Notes: a model not told the origin generated them from the letters alone. A DNA stretch of 64,000 nucleotides from Taibaiella lutea (GCF_008629695.1 NZ_VWSH01000002.1:527410-591409); one strand, 5' to 3'; shown: positions 17,241-27,555, counted from the stretch's first letter. Numbers and translations: made by a program.

Positions 17241-18104
17241 ATGGAGGAATTGAATCAATTATTAAAAGGCAACATTGTTAATATCGGAAAATTGGTAATA
17301 ACCGGATGGGATATTATCATGATTGTACTGATAATTATAGGAACGAAACTAATGTTGTTTTTTATCAGGCGATGGATATCAAGATACAATATACGTCGAA
17401 ACAGAAATGTATGGGATGGAAATACAAATGCTATTTTTCAACTGATTAAATATTTTATTTGGGTATTGACCATTGTCGTCGTACTTGATGTCGTAAATAT
17501 AAATTTATCATTTTTATTGGCCGGTTCGGCTGCATTGCTTGTTGGTATTGGTTTTGGCCTGCAGCAAATATTTCAGGACATCATTTCGGGTATCTTTATT
17601 TTGATTGAACGAAAAGTGAAAATCGGTGATGTGATGGAAGTTGACCAGTTCATTGGTCGCATCACTGAAATAGGCATCAGGACTTCAACTATTGTTACAC
17701 GCGATGGTACCAGTATTATTGTTCCCAATCATAAATTTATAAACGATAACGTACTGAATTGGAGCCATGCGGATGCATTAATGCGGTTTAAAATAAGTAT
17801 TGGAGTAGCTTATGGCAGCGATGTGGGGCTGGTTGCTGCATTGCTGCAAGAGGCTGCTATTGAACATACTGATATTTTTGAAGATAAAGACCATCCCAAT
17901 ATTGTAAGATTGGTTGAATTTGCAGACAGTTCATTAAAGTTTGATTTGCTTTTTTGGACTACTCAGAAATTCAATGTGGAAAATCTGAAAAGCGAATTGC
18001 GTTTCGCAGTATTGAAGAAATTGAATGAGAACAATATAGAAATTCCGTTCCCACAAAGAGATTTAAATTTGAAAACCGGTTTTCAATCTGAAATGGTTAA
18101 ATAG
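17241..18104 (+). CDS. MscS-type mechanosensitive ion channel
   Basis: 287 residues. Three N-terminal membrane helices (about 22-42, 68-85, 90-118) are followed by the cytoplasmic MscS beta domain. The pore-lining TM3 shows the small-residue pattern LLAGSAALLVGIGFGLQQIF followed by QDIISGIFILIERKVKIGD, the family signature. The Gly/Ala spacing and the IVPNHKFINDNVLNW motif agree with the family. It acts as an osmotic safety valve in the inner membrane. The gene appears monocistronic, with 120 bases before the next gene. Confidence 0.92.
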   Translation: MEELNQLLKGNIVNIGKLVITGWDIIMIVLIIIGTKLMLFFIRRWISRYNIRRNRNVWDGNTNAIFQLIKYFIWVLTIVVVLDVVNINLSFLLAGSAALLVGIGFGLQQIFQDIISGIFILIERKVKIGDVMEVDQFIGRITEIGIRTSTIVTRDGTSIIVPNHKFINDNVLNWSHADALMRFKISIGVAYGSDVGLVAALLQEAAIEHTDIFEDKDHPNIVRLVEFADSSLKFDLLFWTTQKFNVENLKSELRFAVLKKLNENNIEIPFPQRDLNLKTGFQSEMVK

Positions 18105-18196
18105 ATAACATACAAGCTGCAAGACCAAAATATTTGTTTTGTCTTTTGCAGACGCCGTGTAAATATATTTTATAAAAGGGTTTATCCGGAATAAAG

Positions 18197-18204
18197 TAGT
18201 TTTG
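18197..18204 (+). promoter_or_regulatory. Bacteroidota-type -7 element upstream of UbiA-like gene
   Basis: TAGTTTTG matches TAnnTTTG and lies 20 bases before the ATG at 18225. The resulting leader would be about 14 bases for that start, or about 40 bases for the in-frame ATG at 18252. Confidence 0.45.
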
Positions 18205-18224
18205 CGCAAATCGTTATTGTTGTA

Positions 18225-19163
18225 ATGATTTTTTCAAATCTGGCTGATTGCATGGCGGCAAAAATCACTCACTTCATCTTTTACGGCAATTACTTTGTGG
18301 GCTTATTAGCCGTCGCTTTGAGCATTGAAGCTACATTACAATTAAAGTTACCATTCAACACAGCGCCTTATTTTATATTATTGTTTACCGTTCCTACGGT
18401 GTATTATACTTATGCTTACGCAAAAGCAAGCATAGGACAGCCTTTGAGTAATTTAAGAGCACAGTGGTATATCAGGCATAAACATTTCATCAACGCAAGC
18501 CAATTAACTTTATCAGCTCTCAGTCTGGCAACTATTGCCTATTATATTTTTAAATATTACCGTAATATTGAATCACTCTCTGTTTTCTACTGGATTGTGA
18601 TGTTAATTATTATATCTTCCGGAATCCTTTACTATGGCCTGATTCCAAAGTCTGTTTTCAAATACAATTTGCGCAATACCGGTTGGGTAAAAGCTTTTGT
18701 CATTGGCTTTACCTGGGCTTGCTGTGCCAATATTGTGCCATTAATTTTTCTGAGAATAGAAAATGGCCTGGGTTATTTCAATCCATATATATGGACATGG
18801 TTATTTGTAAAAAACTGGATGTTCTGTACAGTCAATGCTATTATGTTCGATATCAAGGATTATCCTACAGATGCCAACCTGCATTTAAGAACATTTGTAG
18901 TAAGATTCGGGTTAAGAAGAACTATTTACTATATTCTTATACCACTTTCTACCATTGGTCTTATATCATTTTGTGCGTTCGGTTATTTTCATCATTTTAC
19001 CGCGTTGCAGATGGCTATTAACATATTGCCGTTTCTGCTGACAATATATTTTGCTCATACATTACATAAAAGGAAAGGTCTGTTGTTCTATCTTATGGCG
19101 ATAGACGGCATTATTATGTTTAAAGCGCTTTGCGGCATTATTGCAGTTCAATTCTCGCATTAA
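18225..19163 (+). CDS. UbiA-like polytopic membrane protein
   Basis: 312 residues with about eight hydrophobic helices. The segment FDIKDYPTDANLHLRTFVVR near residue 206 resembles the second Asp-rich motif of UbiA prenyltransferases (D-x-x-D followed by a Thr-x-x-x-x-G turn). The first motif (NDxxD) that binds prenyl diphosphate is not evident; the corresponding region reads YAYAKASIGQPLSNLRAQ. It may therefore be a divergent or non-canonical member. The methyltransferase gene follows after three bases, so the two act together, perhaps on a lipid or quinone-like substrate; the substrate cannot be read from sequence. An alternative start is ATG 18252 (MAAKITHF). Confidence 0.6.
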   Translation: MIFSNLADCMAAKITHFIFYGNYFVGLLAVALSIEATLQLKLPFNTAPYFILLFTVPTVYYTYAYAKASIGQPLSNLRAQWYIRHKHFINASQLTLSALSLATIAYYIFKYYRNIESLSVFYWIVMLIIISSGILYYGLIPKSVFKYNLRNTGWVKAFVIGFTWACCANIVPLIFLRIENGLGYFNPYIWTWLFVKNWMFCTVNAIMFDIKDYPTDANLHLRTFVVRFGLRRTIYYILIPLSTIGLISFCAFGYFHHFTALQMAINILPFLLTIYFAHTLHKRKGLLFYLMAIDGIIMFKALCGIIAVQFSH

Positions 19164-19166
19164 AAT

Positions 19167-19808
19167 ATGAAGAAGTCATTAACCAATAACTTCGATATTG
19201 TTGCGCCTGTTTATGACAGGCTAAGCAGGTTGGTTTTTGGCCGGGCTCAGATGAATGCACAAATACATCCATTGAAAAACATACCTCCTGATAGCCATGT
19301 ATTGATTGTCGGCGGAGGTACAGGTTGGATTTTAGAATCTATTTCAAGGCAATATAATAGCGGTTTGAAAATAACCTATGTCGAAATTTCAGGAAAGATG
19401 ATTAAGCTTGCAAAAACCGCAGATACGGGAGATAATCTTGTTGAATTCGTACATGCAGCGATAGAAGGCTATCAAACCGAGTTAAAATTTGATGCTATTC
19501 TTACTCCTTTTTTATTCTGTAATTTTCTGCAAGGAACAACTGCACTGGTTTTCAATAAGCTTCATTCATTCTTAAAACCAAAAGGTCTTTGGCTTATAGC
19601 AGATTTTACTGTAAACGAAGGCAAAGGCAAATGGTGGAAATCGCTTTTGACTAAAAGCATGTACCTGTTCTTTAAATTATTCGGAATAGTTGAAGGTAAT
19701 GCTCTGACCAATATGCAACCTGTTTTCTTTGCGCATCAATATGTGCTGAAAGAAGAAACATTTTACTATCGGGGTTTCATTCAAAGTGCGGTATATATAA
19801 AACCCTGA
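19167..19808 (+). CDS. Class I SAM-dependent methyltransferase
   Basis: 213 residues with a Rossmann-type SAM fold: motif I is VLIVGGGTGWILESIS (about residues 46-61), motif II includes ITYVEISGKMIKLAK with the ribose-binding Glu, and a post-motif region carries FDAILTPFLFCNFL. The start lies three bases after the UbiA-like gene, so co-translation is likely. Pairing with a prenyltransferase-like membrane protein suggests modification of a lipid or quinone precursor, but this is only inferred from context. The 3' end meets hemJ on the opposite strand with two bases between. Confidence 0.78.
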   Translation: MKKSLTNNFDIVAPVYDRLSRLVFGRAQMNAQIHPLKNIPPDSHVLIVGGGTGWILESISRQYNSGLKITYVEISGKMIKLAKTADTGDNLVEFVHAAIEGYQTELKFDAILTPFLFCNFLQGTTALVFNKLHSFLKPKGLWLIADFTVNEGKGKWWKSLLTKSMYLFFKLFGIVEGNALTNMQPVFFAHQYVLKEETFYYRGFIQSAVYIKP

Positions 19809-19810
19809 TG

Positions 19811-20353
19811 CTATTTCTTTCCTTCCCTGATTCTCTTATATAGCTTAATAGCCATCATTAAGACAATTACAAATAGTATCAATCCCACCAATCCCCATAC
19901 CCAGCTTACGGCATTTTTTACAACAGCCAGCATTACTATTACCACCAGAAAAATAGTTGCGACTTCATTCCAGATGCGAAGTTGTTTGGAACTGAACGCA
20001 AAGATGCCTTTTTGTTGTTGCGTGAAAATTTTGTGCAGCGTAAAGAAATAGATATAAAGCAAAATAACAAAAACCAGTTTGACCTGAAGCCAGGTTGAAT
20101 CATGGAATAGCTCCCAGTAAGGGCTGTTATACCATAACAATGGCCCGAAGATTAAAGTAAGTATTGCAGAAGGAAAAGTAATGCCATACCACAATCTTTT
20201 ACTCATCAGGTTATACTGTTTCCCTAAAATTTCGCGTGCAGGTTCATCCTGTTCATTTGCTTCAGTAGCATAAATAAAAAGCCTGACGATATAAAACATA
20301 CCGCTGAACCACGTAACAATAAAAATGATGTGAAGGGCTTTTAAGTAGAGCAT
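19811..20353 (-). CDS. hemJ: Protoporphyrinogen IX oxidase, HemJ family
   Basis: 180 residues, four to five membrane helices. The N terminus MLYLKALHIIFIVTWFSGMF with the conserved His and the following YIVRLFIYATEA is diagnostic of HemJ (UPF0093). HemJ oxidises protoporphyrinogen IX to protoporphyrin IX in the inner membrane in bacteria lacking HemG/HemY. It lies 62 bases downstream of hemH in the same direction, so the last two steps of haem synthesis are encoded together. The C-terminal part has an additional hydrophobic stretch (VSWVWGLVGLILFVIVLMMA) ending in a basic tail, longer than many HemJ proteins. Confidence 0.88.
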   Translation of the reverse strand: MLYLKALHIIFIVTWFSGMFYIVRLFIYATEANEQDEPAREILGKQYNLMSKRLWYGITFPSAILTLIFGPLLWYNSPYWELFHDSTWLQVKLVFVILLYIYFFTLHKIFTQQQKGIFAFSSKQLRIWNEVATIFLVVIVMLAVVKNAVSWVWGLVGLILFVIVLMMAIKLYKRIREGKK

Positions 20354-20415
20354 TTTTTGAATTGTTTTATTGCTGAATTGTTATAGCCATTTGACCATAA
20401 AATCATTAACCATTT

Positions 20416-21438
20416 TTAATCCATCAATTCATTCGCCCATTTCACCACCGTATCTACCCAATCTGCATTATCATTCAGGCAAGGGATATAAATTAAATCT
20501 TCTCCGCCATGTTCTACAAAATCTTCTTTTCCCTGCATTTTTATTTCTTCCAAGGTCTCAAGACAATCGTTAATAAATGCGGGGCAAACAACCAGTAATT
20601 TCTTTACACCTTCATTGGGTAAATCGTTTAAACGTACTTGTGTATAAGGCTTTATCCATTCATTACCTGCCTGTTTCAACCTTGACTGAAAAGCCGTTTC
20701 ATATTTTCCTTCAGGTATATTCAGCAGCTTTACAACTTTATCTGTTGTTTCCAGGCATTGTTTCTGGTAATTATAAGCGGGCATTTTAAAACCTTCTTTC
20801 CCTGTTGCATTCTGTATTTTAATATCATCTTTAACCATATGCCTTTCAGGCAGGCCATGATAACTGAACAGAATTTTATCATAATCCTGCGCTAAAAAAG
20901 GCCTGATGCTGTTGGCTAATGCATTCAGGTAATCTTCCCTGTTATAAAACGGATTTACGAACTTCAATGTAAAAGGATACTTATATTTCTTATGAATTTC
21001 CTGTGCATAAACCACAGCTGTTTCATAGCTCGACATAGTATAATGCGGATACAGAGGTAATACAACCACTTCTTTAATATCCGGCTGTTCCTTTAATAAA
21101 TCGTCGAAAGCTTTTTTGGGCGAAGGATTACCGTATCGCATCGCAACTTTTACAGGGAACGCAACTTTTGCTCTTACCGCATCTGCAAGCTTATTGGTAA
21201 GTACTACTAAAGGCGAACCATCTTTTGTCCAAACCTTTCTGTAAGCAGTTGCTGTAGCTTCCGACCGGAATGGTGTAATAATGCCGCGTACCAAAACATA
21301 TCTGAAAACCGGATTAAAATCCAAAACCCTGTTATCCATCAGAAATTCGTTCAGATAACGTTGGACCGCTTTTTTTTCAGGAGCATCAGGCGAGCCAAGG
21401 TTCATTAATAATAATGCTTTGTCAGATGTATTGGTCAT
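20416..21438 (-). CDS. hemH: Ferrochelatase
   Basis: 340 residues. It inserts Fe(II) into protoporphyrin IX, the final step of protohaem synthesis. The conserved catalytic His is H194 in FSYHGLPERH, and the acidic metal-path residues lie in PAFINDCLETLEEI (about 287-299). The N-terminal LLLMNLGSPDAPE and the SRL..AG.EWIKPYT segment are typical of the family. The gene is divergent from hemA with 149 bases between them; a TACCTTTG -7 element is present on the minus strand at 21464-21471. hemJ follows downstream. Confidence 0.97.
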   Translation of the reverse strand: MTNTSDKALLLMNLGSPDAPEKKAVQRYLNEFLMDNRVLDFNPVFRYVLVRGIITPFRSEATATAYRKVWTKDGSPLVVLTNKLADAVRAKVAFPVKVAMRYGNPSPKKAFDDLLKEQPDIKEVVVLPLYPHYTMSSYETAVVYAQEIHKKYKYPFTLKFVNPFYNREDYLNALANSIRPFLAQDYDKILFSYHGLPERHMVKDDIKIQNATGKEGFKMPAYNYQKQCLETTDKVVKLLNIPEGKYETAFQSRLKQAGNEWIKPYTQVRLNDLPNEGVKKLLVVCPAFINDCLETLEEIKMQGKEDFVEHGGEDLIYIPCLNDNADWVDTVVKWANELMD

Positions 21439-21463
21439 TTTTTAATATTGTATTTTGGCTGCA

Positions 21464-21471
21464 AAGGTAAG
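21464..21471 (-). promoter_or_regulatory. -7 element of hemH
   Basis: On the minus strand this reads TACCTTTG (followed by CAGC), an exact TAnnTTTG match 26 bases before the hemH start. The hemA promoter on the other strand has the near-identical core TACTTTTGCAGC. Confidence 0.6.
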
Positions 21472-21560
21472 TGGAAGCATCGTTTTACTGCTATAAATGT
21501 ATAGATTTTTAAATTACAATCTTATGACAAAAGAGGCATGGATGTTCCACAATTGCGAGG

Positions 21561-21568
21561 TACTTTTG
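21561..21568 (+). promoter_or_regulatory. -7 element of hemA
   Basis: TACTTTTG, an exact TAnnTTTG match followed by CAGC, lies 20 bases before the hemA ATG, giving a very short leader. It mirrors the hemH element 90 bases away on the other strand. Confidence 0.6.
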
Positions 21569-21587
21569 CAGCAACTACTAAGGCAGC

Positions 21588-22808
21588 ATGTATATAGAAG
21601 AAAAGAAATTACTTTCGGATTTTTGGGTGATAGGAATAAGTTATCATAAGTCCGACACCGCTTTGCGAGGTAATTACGCTATTGACGAAAATCAATATTC
21701 TGCTATACTCAAAACTGCCCCGGCTCAAGGCGTACACGAGCTTTTTGTTCTTTCTACCTGCAATCGTACCGAAATTTATGGCTTTGCAAAATGTCCCAAT
21801 GATTTGATAAAATTATTGTGTCAGCACACTGTGGGGTCGCACGAAGATTTTTTCCGGAATGCCTATATCAAAAACGGGAACGATGCTATTCATCATATTT
21901 ACAATGTATCTGCCGGTTTAGATTCTCAGATATTAGGCGATTATGAAATTGTAGGTCAGATGAAGCAGGCCATTCAGGTAGCAAAAGAACATGGGCGTGT
22001 CAGCTGGTTCATGGACAGGCTTTTTAAATCTTCCTTGCAATCTTCCCGCGAAATCAGAAGCAAGACCGAATTAAGTACCGGCTCTGTTTCTGTGGCTTTT
22101 GCGGCAGTGAAATTTATAAAGAATAATTTAGGCCAAAATAACCATGCTAAAATTTTGGTGATTGGTGCGGGCTCTATCGGCCGTACTACTTGTCTGAATT
22201 TATTGCAGGAATACGCGCCATTACAAATCTATATTACCAATCGTACACAAGAAACTGCGGAGCAACTGGCTAATAATTTAGGCTTGCAGACATTGGATTA
22301 TAATAATGTAAAAGAAAGTCTTGTCCAGTTTGAAGTTATTGTAGTGGCAACCAATGCAAGAAATTACATTCTTGGTAAAGATGATTTTGCATCTGATGCA
22401 CAAACTATTTTGGTAGATTTGGCAGTGCCTCAGAATATTGATCCTGCAGTACTATTGAATAAAAATATTGCTTTGGCCAATGTAGATGATTTGTCAAAAA
22501 TAAATGATGAAACATTACGTAACAGAACTGCCGAAATACCAAAAGTGAATGCAATCATTGGATTCCATTTTCATGATTTTATTGAATGGTATTCCATGCG
22601 TCAGAATGTGCCTATTATTAAGGCTGTAAAAGAAAAATTACATGAGCTGAATGTTTTATTGTTTGATACAGACAAAAGCAAAGATAAATGTGATGTCCAG
22701 AAAGCCCTGAACACAATGGCCATGGAGCTAAAGAAAGAAGGGGAATTCAAGCCCGGTTGCCGGTATATCGAAACAATGCATAAATATATTTCCGAATCAG
22801 TTTCTTGA
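21588..22808 (+). CDS. hemA: Glutamyl-tRNA reductase
   Basis: 406 residues. It reduces glutamyl-tRNA(Glu) to glutamate-1-semialdehyde with NADPH, the committed C5 haem step. The catalytic Cys is C58 in VLSTCNRTEIYG; the NADPH-binding loop is ILVIGAGSIG (about 190-199), and the SREIRSKTEL and AGLDSQILGDYEI segments are family hallmarks. The helical C-terminal dimerisation region is present but short. It heads the hem operon. The stop codon sits in the loop of a terminator-like hairpin just before hemC, so downstream expression may be attenuated. Confidence 0.96.
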   Translation: MYIEEKKLLSDFWVIGISYHKSDTALRGNYAIDENQYSAILKTAPAQGVHELFVLSTCNRTEIYGFAKCPNDLIKLLCQHTVGSHEDFFRNAYIKNGNDAIHHIYNVSAGLDSQILGDYEIVGQMKQAIQVAKEHGRVSWFMDRLFKSSLQSSREIRSKTELSTGSVSVAFAAVKFIKNNLGQNNHAKILVIGAGSIGRTTCLNLLQEYAPLQIYITNRTQETAEQLANNLGLQTLDYNNVKESLVQFEVIVVATNARNYILGKDDFASDAQTILVDLAVPQNIDPAVLLNKNIALANVDDLSKINDETLRNRTAEIPKVNAIIGFHFHDFIEWYSMRQNVPIIKAVKEKLHELNVLLFDTDKSKDKCDVQKALNTMAMELKKEGEFKPGCRYIETMHKYISESVS

Positions 22809-22828
22809 AACTGATTTTTGTTTTTAAT
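22795..22828 (+). terminator. Terminator-like hairpin between hemA and hemC
   Basis: AATCAGTTTC pairs with GAAACTGATT (22795-22804 and 22807-22816), immediately followed by TTTGTTTTT. The hemA stop codon (22806-22808) is in the loop region and hemC starts at 22831, so it may partly uncouple hemA from the rest of the operon. Confidence 0.6.
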
Positions 22829-22830
22829 AA

Positions 22831-23769
22831 ATGAAACCAACAAAACCAATCAGAATCGGTACGCGCGACAGTCGTCTGGCGCTTTGGCAGGCGCAGCAAG
22901 TACAACAAATTCTTTCCCGTCATAATATACCAAGCGAACTTGTTCCCGTAAAAAGCGATGGTGATTTAGATTTAGTTACGCCTTTGTACGCAATGGGCGT
23001 AGAAGGCGTGTTCACCAAAACACTGGACGCTCATTTGTTGAGTAATCGCATTGATATTGCCGTACATTCTATGAAAGATGTACCCGTTCAATTGCCGCAA
23101 GGTGTCATACAATCGGCCGTTTTGGAACGTGGACCCACCGGAGATGTACTGGTTGCCAAAAATGATGATTATTTGAACTGGAAAGAACATGAATTGAATG
23201 AACGTATCATTGCAACAGGCTCCGTTCGCAGAAAAGCTCAATGGTGGCATCGTTTCCCAAATCATAGGTTAGAAAATATCCGGGGCAATCTTCAGACCCG
23301 CATGAAAAAACTGGAAGCTGAAACCTGGCAAGGCGCTATCTTTGCTGCCGCCGGTCTGCACAGGATGGAGATGATGCAGGAACATACTTTCGAACTGGAT
23401 TGGATGTTGCCGGCTCCCGCACAAGGTGCTATTATGGTAGTTTGCAGGGAAGAGGATGTAATGTCAAAAGAATGCTGCAAAGTTTTAAACCATGAACAAA
23501 CGGCAGCCTGTGTTCAGGCCGAACGTGATTTTCTTGCTGCATTGATGGGCGGATGTGCTACTCCGATCAGTGCTTTGGCGACAATCAGGAATGGTGTTAT
23601 GTCTTTTGAGGGAAATATTCTTTCCCCTGACGGAAAACAGAAGTTTGAAGTGAAAATGCAGTTTAGTGAAAAAGATTTTGAAGAAGCGGGAAGAAAAGCA
23701 GCAGCCGATATTTTAGAGCAGGGCGCAGAAGCAGTTTTGGCTTTAATAAGAAAGAACAAATTGAAATAG
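22831..23769 (+). CDS. hemC: Hydroxymethylbilane synthase (porphobilinogen deaminase)
   Basis: 312 residues. It polymerises four porphobilinogens into hydroxymethylbilane. The dipyrromethane cofactor attaches to C242 in LMGGCATPIS, and the catalytic Asp is D83 in HSMKDVP. Further family blocks are IGTRDSRLALWQ at the N terminus, ATGSVRRKAQ and NIRGNLQTR. The ATG is 22 bases after the hemA stop. The C-terminal domain is complete. Product feeds HemD encoded next. Confidence 0.97.
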   Translation: MKPTKPIRIGTRDSRLALWQAQQVQQILSRHNIPSELVPVKSDGDLDLVTPLYAMGVEGVFTKTLDAHLLSNRIDIAVHSMKDVPVQLPQGVIQSAVLERGPTGDVLVAKNDDYLNWKEHELNERIIATGSVRRKAQWWHRFPNHRLENIRGNLQTRMKKLEAETWQGAIFAAAGLHRMEMMQEHTFELDWMLPAPAQGAIMVVCREEDVMSKECCKVLNHEQTAACVQAERDFLAALMGGCATPISALATIRNGVMSFEGNILSPDGKQKFEVKMQFSEKDFEEAGRKAAADILEQGAEAVLALIRKNKLK

Positions 23770-23868
23770 GATAATCCTTCAGGTTCCTGATAACGCTAAA
23801 GTACAAAACCAAAGAATTAATAAATTAAAATCATCGATTCATTCATAAATATACTAAGTACGCGTGTA

Positions 23869-24540
23869 ATGCAGGCCAGTAGCCGTATTATAGCTTCTTC
23901 GTATGGTATCGAAATGGATGAACAACCTTTTATCCGCGTCGATTCTTTATATGCACCTGAATTAGAGCAAAAAATCATTAATGTAGGATTAGGCAAGAGA
24001 ACGGTAATTTTCACCAGTAAAAATGGTGTCGCTTCTGTGGTTCAGATGCTTAGAGGCAAGCAGCCTGAATGGGATATTTATTGTCTGGAGGGCGCTACAA
24101 GACAAGCTGTTCAGCATTATTTTGTAAAGGCTACCATTAAACAGGATGCAAAAAGCGCCGGAGATTTGGTACGGACAATCGATACAAATGAAATCAGCAA
24201 ATCCGTCATTTTCTTTTGCGGAAATAAAAGAATGGATACTGTTCCCGAATTAATGAAAGGTATGGGTATTGATCTGGAAGAGGTTATTGTGTATCAGACC
24301 TTATACACACCCTCCATCATAATGAAAAAGTATGATGGCATCTTATTCTTCAGTAAAAGCGCAGTGGAAAGTTTTGCAGCAGCAAACAGGATTCCGACTA
24401 AAACAGCATTGTTTGCCATTGGCGATACAACTGCAAAAGCGCTGAAAGATTATGTAGGCAATACTTTGCCGATTATCCAAAGCCCAAGCCCAAGTGAAAA
24501 AACTTTAATTGAAACAATAATAGATTTTTATAAACGATGA
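23869..24540 (+). CDS. hemD: Uroporphyrinogen-III synthase
   Basis: 223 residues from the first ATG, but the frame is open upstream to 23824 and the preceding codons read INILSTRV, which is the normal N-terminal strand of HemD. No ATG, GTG or TTG precedes it, so the true start may be a rare ATT/ATA codon between 23824 and 23845, or the first strand has lost its start. HemD closes and inverts ring D of hydroxymethylbilane. The sequence is weakly conserved as usual; recognisable parts are VIFTSKNGV (about 46-54), [18 protein letters not shown] and [12 protein letters not shown]. The stop overlaps the hemE start by four bases (ATGA). Confidence 0.85.
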   Translation: MQASSRIIASSYGIEMDEQPFIRVDSLYAPELEQKIINVGLGKRTVIFTSKNGVASVVQMLRGKQPEWDIYCLEGATRQAVQHYFVKATIKQDAKSAGDLVRTIDTNEISKSVIFFCGNKRMDTVPELMKGMGIDLEEVIVYQTLYTPSIIMKKYDGILFFSKSAVESFAAANRIPTKTALFAIGDTTAKALKDYVGNTLPIIQSPSPSEKTLIETIIDFYKR

Positions 24541-25562
24541 AAAATGATTTGCTGTTAAAAGCCCTGAAAGGCGAAGCCGTTAGCCGCCCTCCGGTTTGGA
24601 TGATGCGTCAGGCCGGCCGTTATTTGCCTGAATATATTAAGATTCGTGAAAAGTATGGTTTCTTTGAAAGATGCCAGACACCCGAATTGGCCTGTGAGAT
24701 TACTTTACAGCCGGTTGATATTATTGGTGTGGATGCAGCAATTTTATTTTCAGATATATTGGTTGTACCGCAGGCAATGGGCATGGAAGTACAATTGGTG
24801 GAAAGTGTTGGCCCCTTATTGCCCAATCCCATAAAGATTGCAGCGGATTTGCAACGTATCTGTGTGCCTGATGTAAATGACAGATTGCACTATGTTGCTG
24901 ATGCAATCAGATTAATTAAACAGGAATTAAACGATCGTGTTCCTTTGATTGGATTTGCAGGGGCTCCCTGGACTTTGCTTTGCTATATGGTGCAAGGCAA
25001 GGGCAGTAAAACTTTCGATGCTGCAAAAGCATTTTGTTATACACAGCCTGAAGTTGCGCATCAGTTATTGCAAATGATAACAGATACTACTATTGCTTAC
25101 CTCAAAATGCAGATCAATGCAGGTGCCGATACCGTTCAGCTGTTTGACAGTTGGGGCGGCTTGCTCAGCCCGCATGACTTTGAAGAATATTCTCTGAAAT
25201 ATATGCGTCAGATTGTTGCGGCTGTAAAAGATGAAGCACCCGTAATTGTTTTTGCAAAAGGCGCATGGCATTCTTTAGAAGAGATGGCTGCAACAGGTGC
25301 TGCCGGTTTGGGTATTGATTGGTGTATAAAGCCGCAGGTAGCACGTGCTATGGCAGGAGACAACATTGCATTACAAGGTAATTTTGATCCAGCAAAGTTA
25401 TTGGCTCCGATACCTCAGATTGAAAAAGAAGTTAAGGAAATGCTGGATGGCTTTAAAGGTAACAGCCGCTATATCGCCAACCTTGGACATGGCATCTTGC
25501 CAAATGTTCCGGTTGACCATGCAAGAGCATTTGTAGAAACAGTAAAGAATTGTGAATGGTAA
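24537..25562 (+). CDS. hemE: Uroporphyrinogen decarboxylase
   Basis: 341 residues. It decarboxylates the four acetate side chains of uroporphyrinogen III to give coproporphyrinogen III. The active-site loop [17 protein letters not shown] (about 17-33) carries the key arginines R24 and R28, and [12 protein letters not shown] contains the catalytic Asp. The GFAGAPWTL and [10 protein letters not shown] blocks are typical. Overlaps hemD by four bases and hemF by seven, so these three are tightly coupled in translation. Confidence 0.97.
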   Translation: MKNDLLLKALKGEAVSRPPVWMMRQAGRYLPEYIKIREKYGFFERCQTPELACEITLQPVDIIGVDAAILFSDILVVPQAMGMEVQLVESVGPLLPNPIKIAADLQRICVPDVNDRLHYVADAIRLIKQELNDRVPLIGFAGAPWTLLCYMVQGKGSKTFDAAKAFCYTQPEVAHQLLQMITDTTIAYLKMQINAGADTVQLFDSWGGLLSPHDFEEYSLKYMRQIVAAVKDEAPVIVFAKGAWHSLEEMAATGAAGLGIDWCIKPQVARAMAGDNIALQGNFDPAKLLAPIPQIEKEVKEMLDGFKGNSRYIANLGHGILPNVPVDHARAFVETVKNCEW

Positions 25563-26470
25563 ATTTCAAAGATAAATGGATAAATTTTATTCATTCTCTA
25601 CAAGACGAAATATGTGCAGGACTCGAGTCTGTGGATGGCAAAGCACTGTTTGTTGAAGATAAATGGGAGCGCGCAGAAGGCGGTGGCGGAAAGACAAGAG
25701 TTATTTCTAACGGTGGTGTTTTTGAAAAAGGCGGTGTAAATACTTCTGTTGTTTTTGGTACTGTTTCTGAACAGATGAAAAAGCAATTAGGCATGGATGG
25801 CCATGAATGGTTTGCATGCGGTCTGAGTTTAGTATTGCATCCTTCAAATCCTTTTGTGCCAACGGTTCATGCTAACTGGCGCTATTTTGAATTATACAAT
25901 GATAAAGGTGAAGTCATTGACCAATGGTTTGGCGGTGGCTCTGATTTGACACCTTATTATTTATTTGATGAAGATGCCCGACATTTTCATCAAACCTTGA
26001 AAGATGCTATTACTCTTTTTGATGAAACATTATACGCTTTGTACAAAAAGCAGTGCGATGGATATTTTGTAAACTATCATCGTGGAAATGAAACGAGAGG
26101 TATTGGCGGTGTATTCTATGATCATCTGAAACCTTCTGTTGATAAGGATCTGGAATGGCTATTTAAATTCCAACAGGCAAATGGCAATGCATTTTTAAAA
26201 GCTTATTTGCCTATTGTAGAAAAAAGAAAAGACACAGCATATAGCGAAGCAAATAAATATTGGCAGGAGATTAGAAGAGGCAGATACGTAGAGTTCAATT
26301 TGCTGCATGACAGAGGTACTATTTTTGGTTTAAAAACTAATGGCAGGACGGAAAGCATATTAATGAGTTTGCCACCTACCGTTCGTTTCGATTATAATTT
26401 TGAACCCGCCGAAAATAGTGAAGAGGCAAGGCTATCGGATGTTTGCAGAAAGCCAATTGATTGGATCTGA
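25556..26470 (+). CDS. hemF: Oxygen-dependent coproporphyrinogen III oxidase
   Basis: 304 residues. It oxidatively decarboxylates two propionates of coproporphyrinogen III using O2, giving protoporphyrinogen IX. Signature blocks are [11 protein letters not shown] (about 101), [12 protein letters not shown] (about 126), [14 protein letters not shown] (about 178) and the C-terminal [17 protein letters not shown]. Its presence implies an aerobic route; no HemN/HemZ is seen in the window. Starts inside the end of hemE. Confidence 0.97.
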   Translation: MVNFKDKWINFIHSLQDEICAGLESVDGKALFVEDKWERAEGGGGKTRVISNGGVFEKGGVNTSVVFGTVSEQMKKQLGMDGHEWFACGLSLVLHPSNPFVPTVHANWRYFELYNDKGEVIDQWFGGGSDLTPYYLFDEDARHFHQTLKDAITLFDETLYALYKKQCDGYFVNYHRGNETRGIGGVFYDHLKPSVDKDLEWLFKFQQANGNAFLKAYLPIVEKRKDTAYSEANKYWQEIRRGRYVEFNLLHDRGTIFGLKTNGRTESILMSLPPTVRFDYNFEPAENSEEARLSDVCRKPIDWI

Positions 26471-26501
26471 TATTTTAATTGTACATAATTACATGATATT
26501 C

Positions 26502-26522
26502 TTTGTCATTCAGAATGACAAA
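26502..26522. repeat. Short perfect palindrome (TTTGTCATTC family)
   Basis: TTTGTCATTC and its complement separated by one base, in the hemF-hemB spacer. Shares its arm with the longer palindromic element at 1953-2011. Confidence 0.6.
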
Positions 26523-26546
26523 ACAAATAGAAAACATTTATTGTAA

Positions 26547-27554
<1,008 letters not shown>

Positions 27555-27555
27555 A

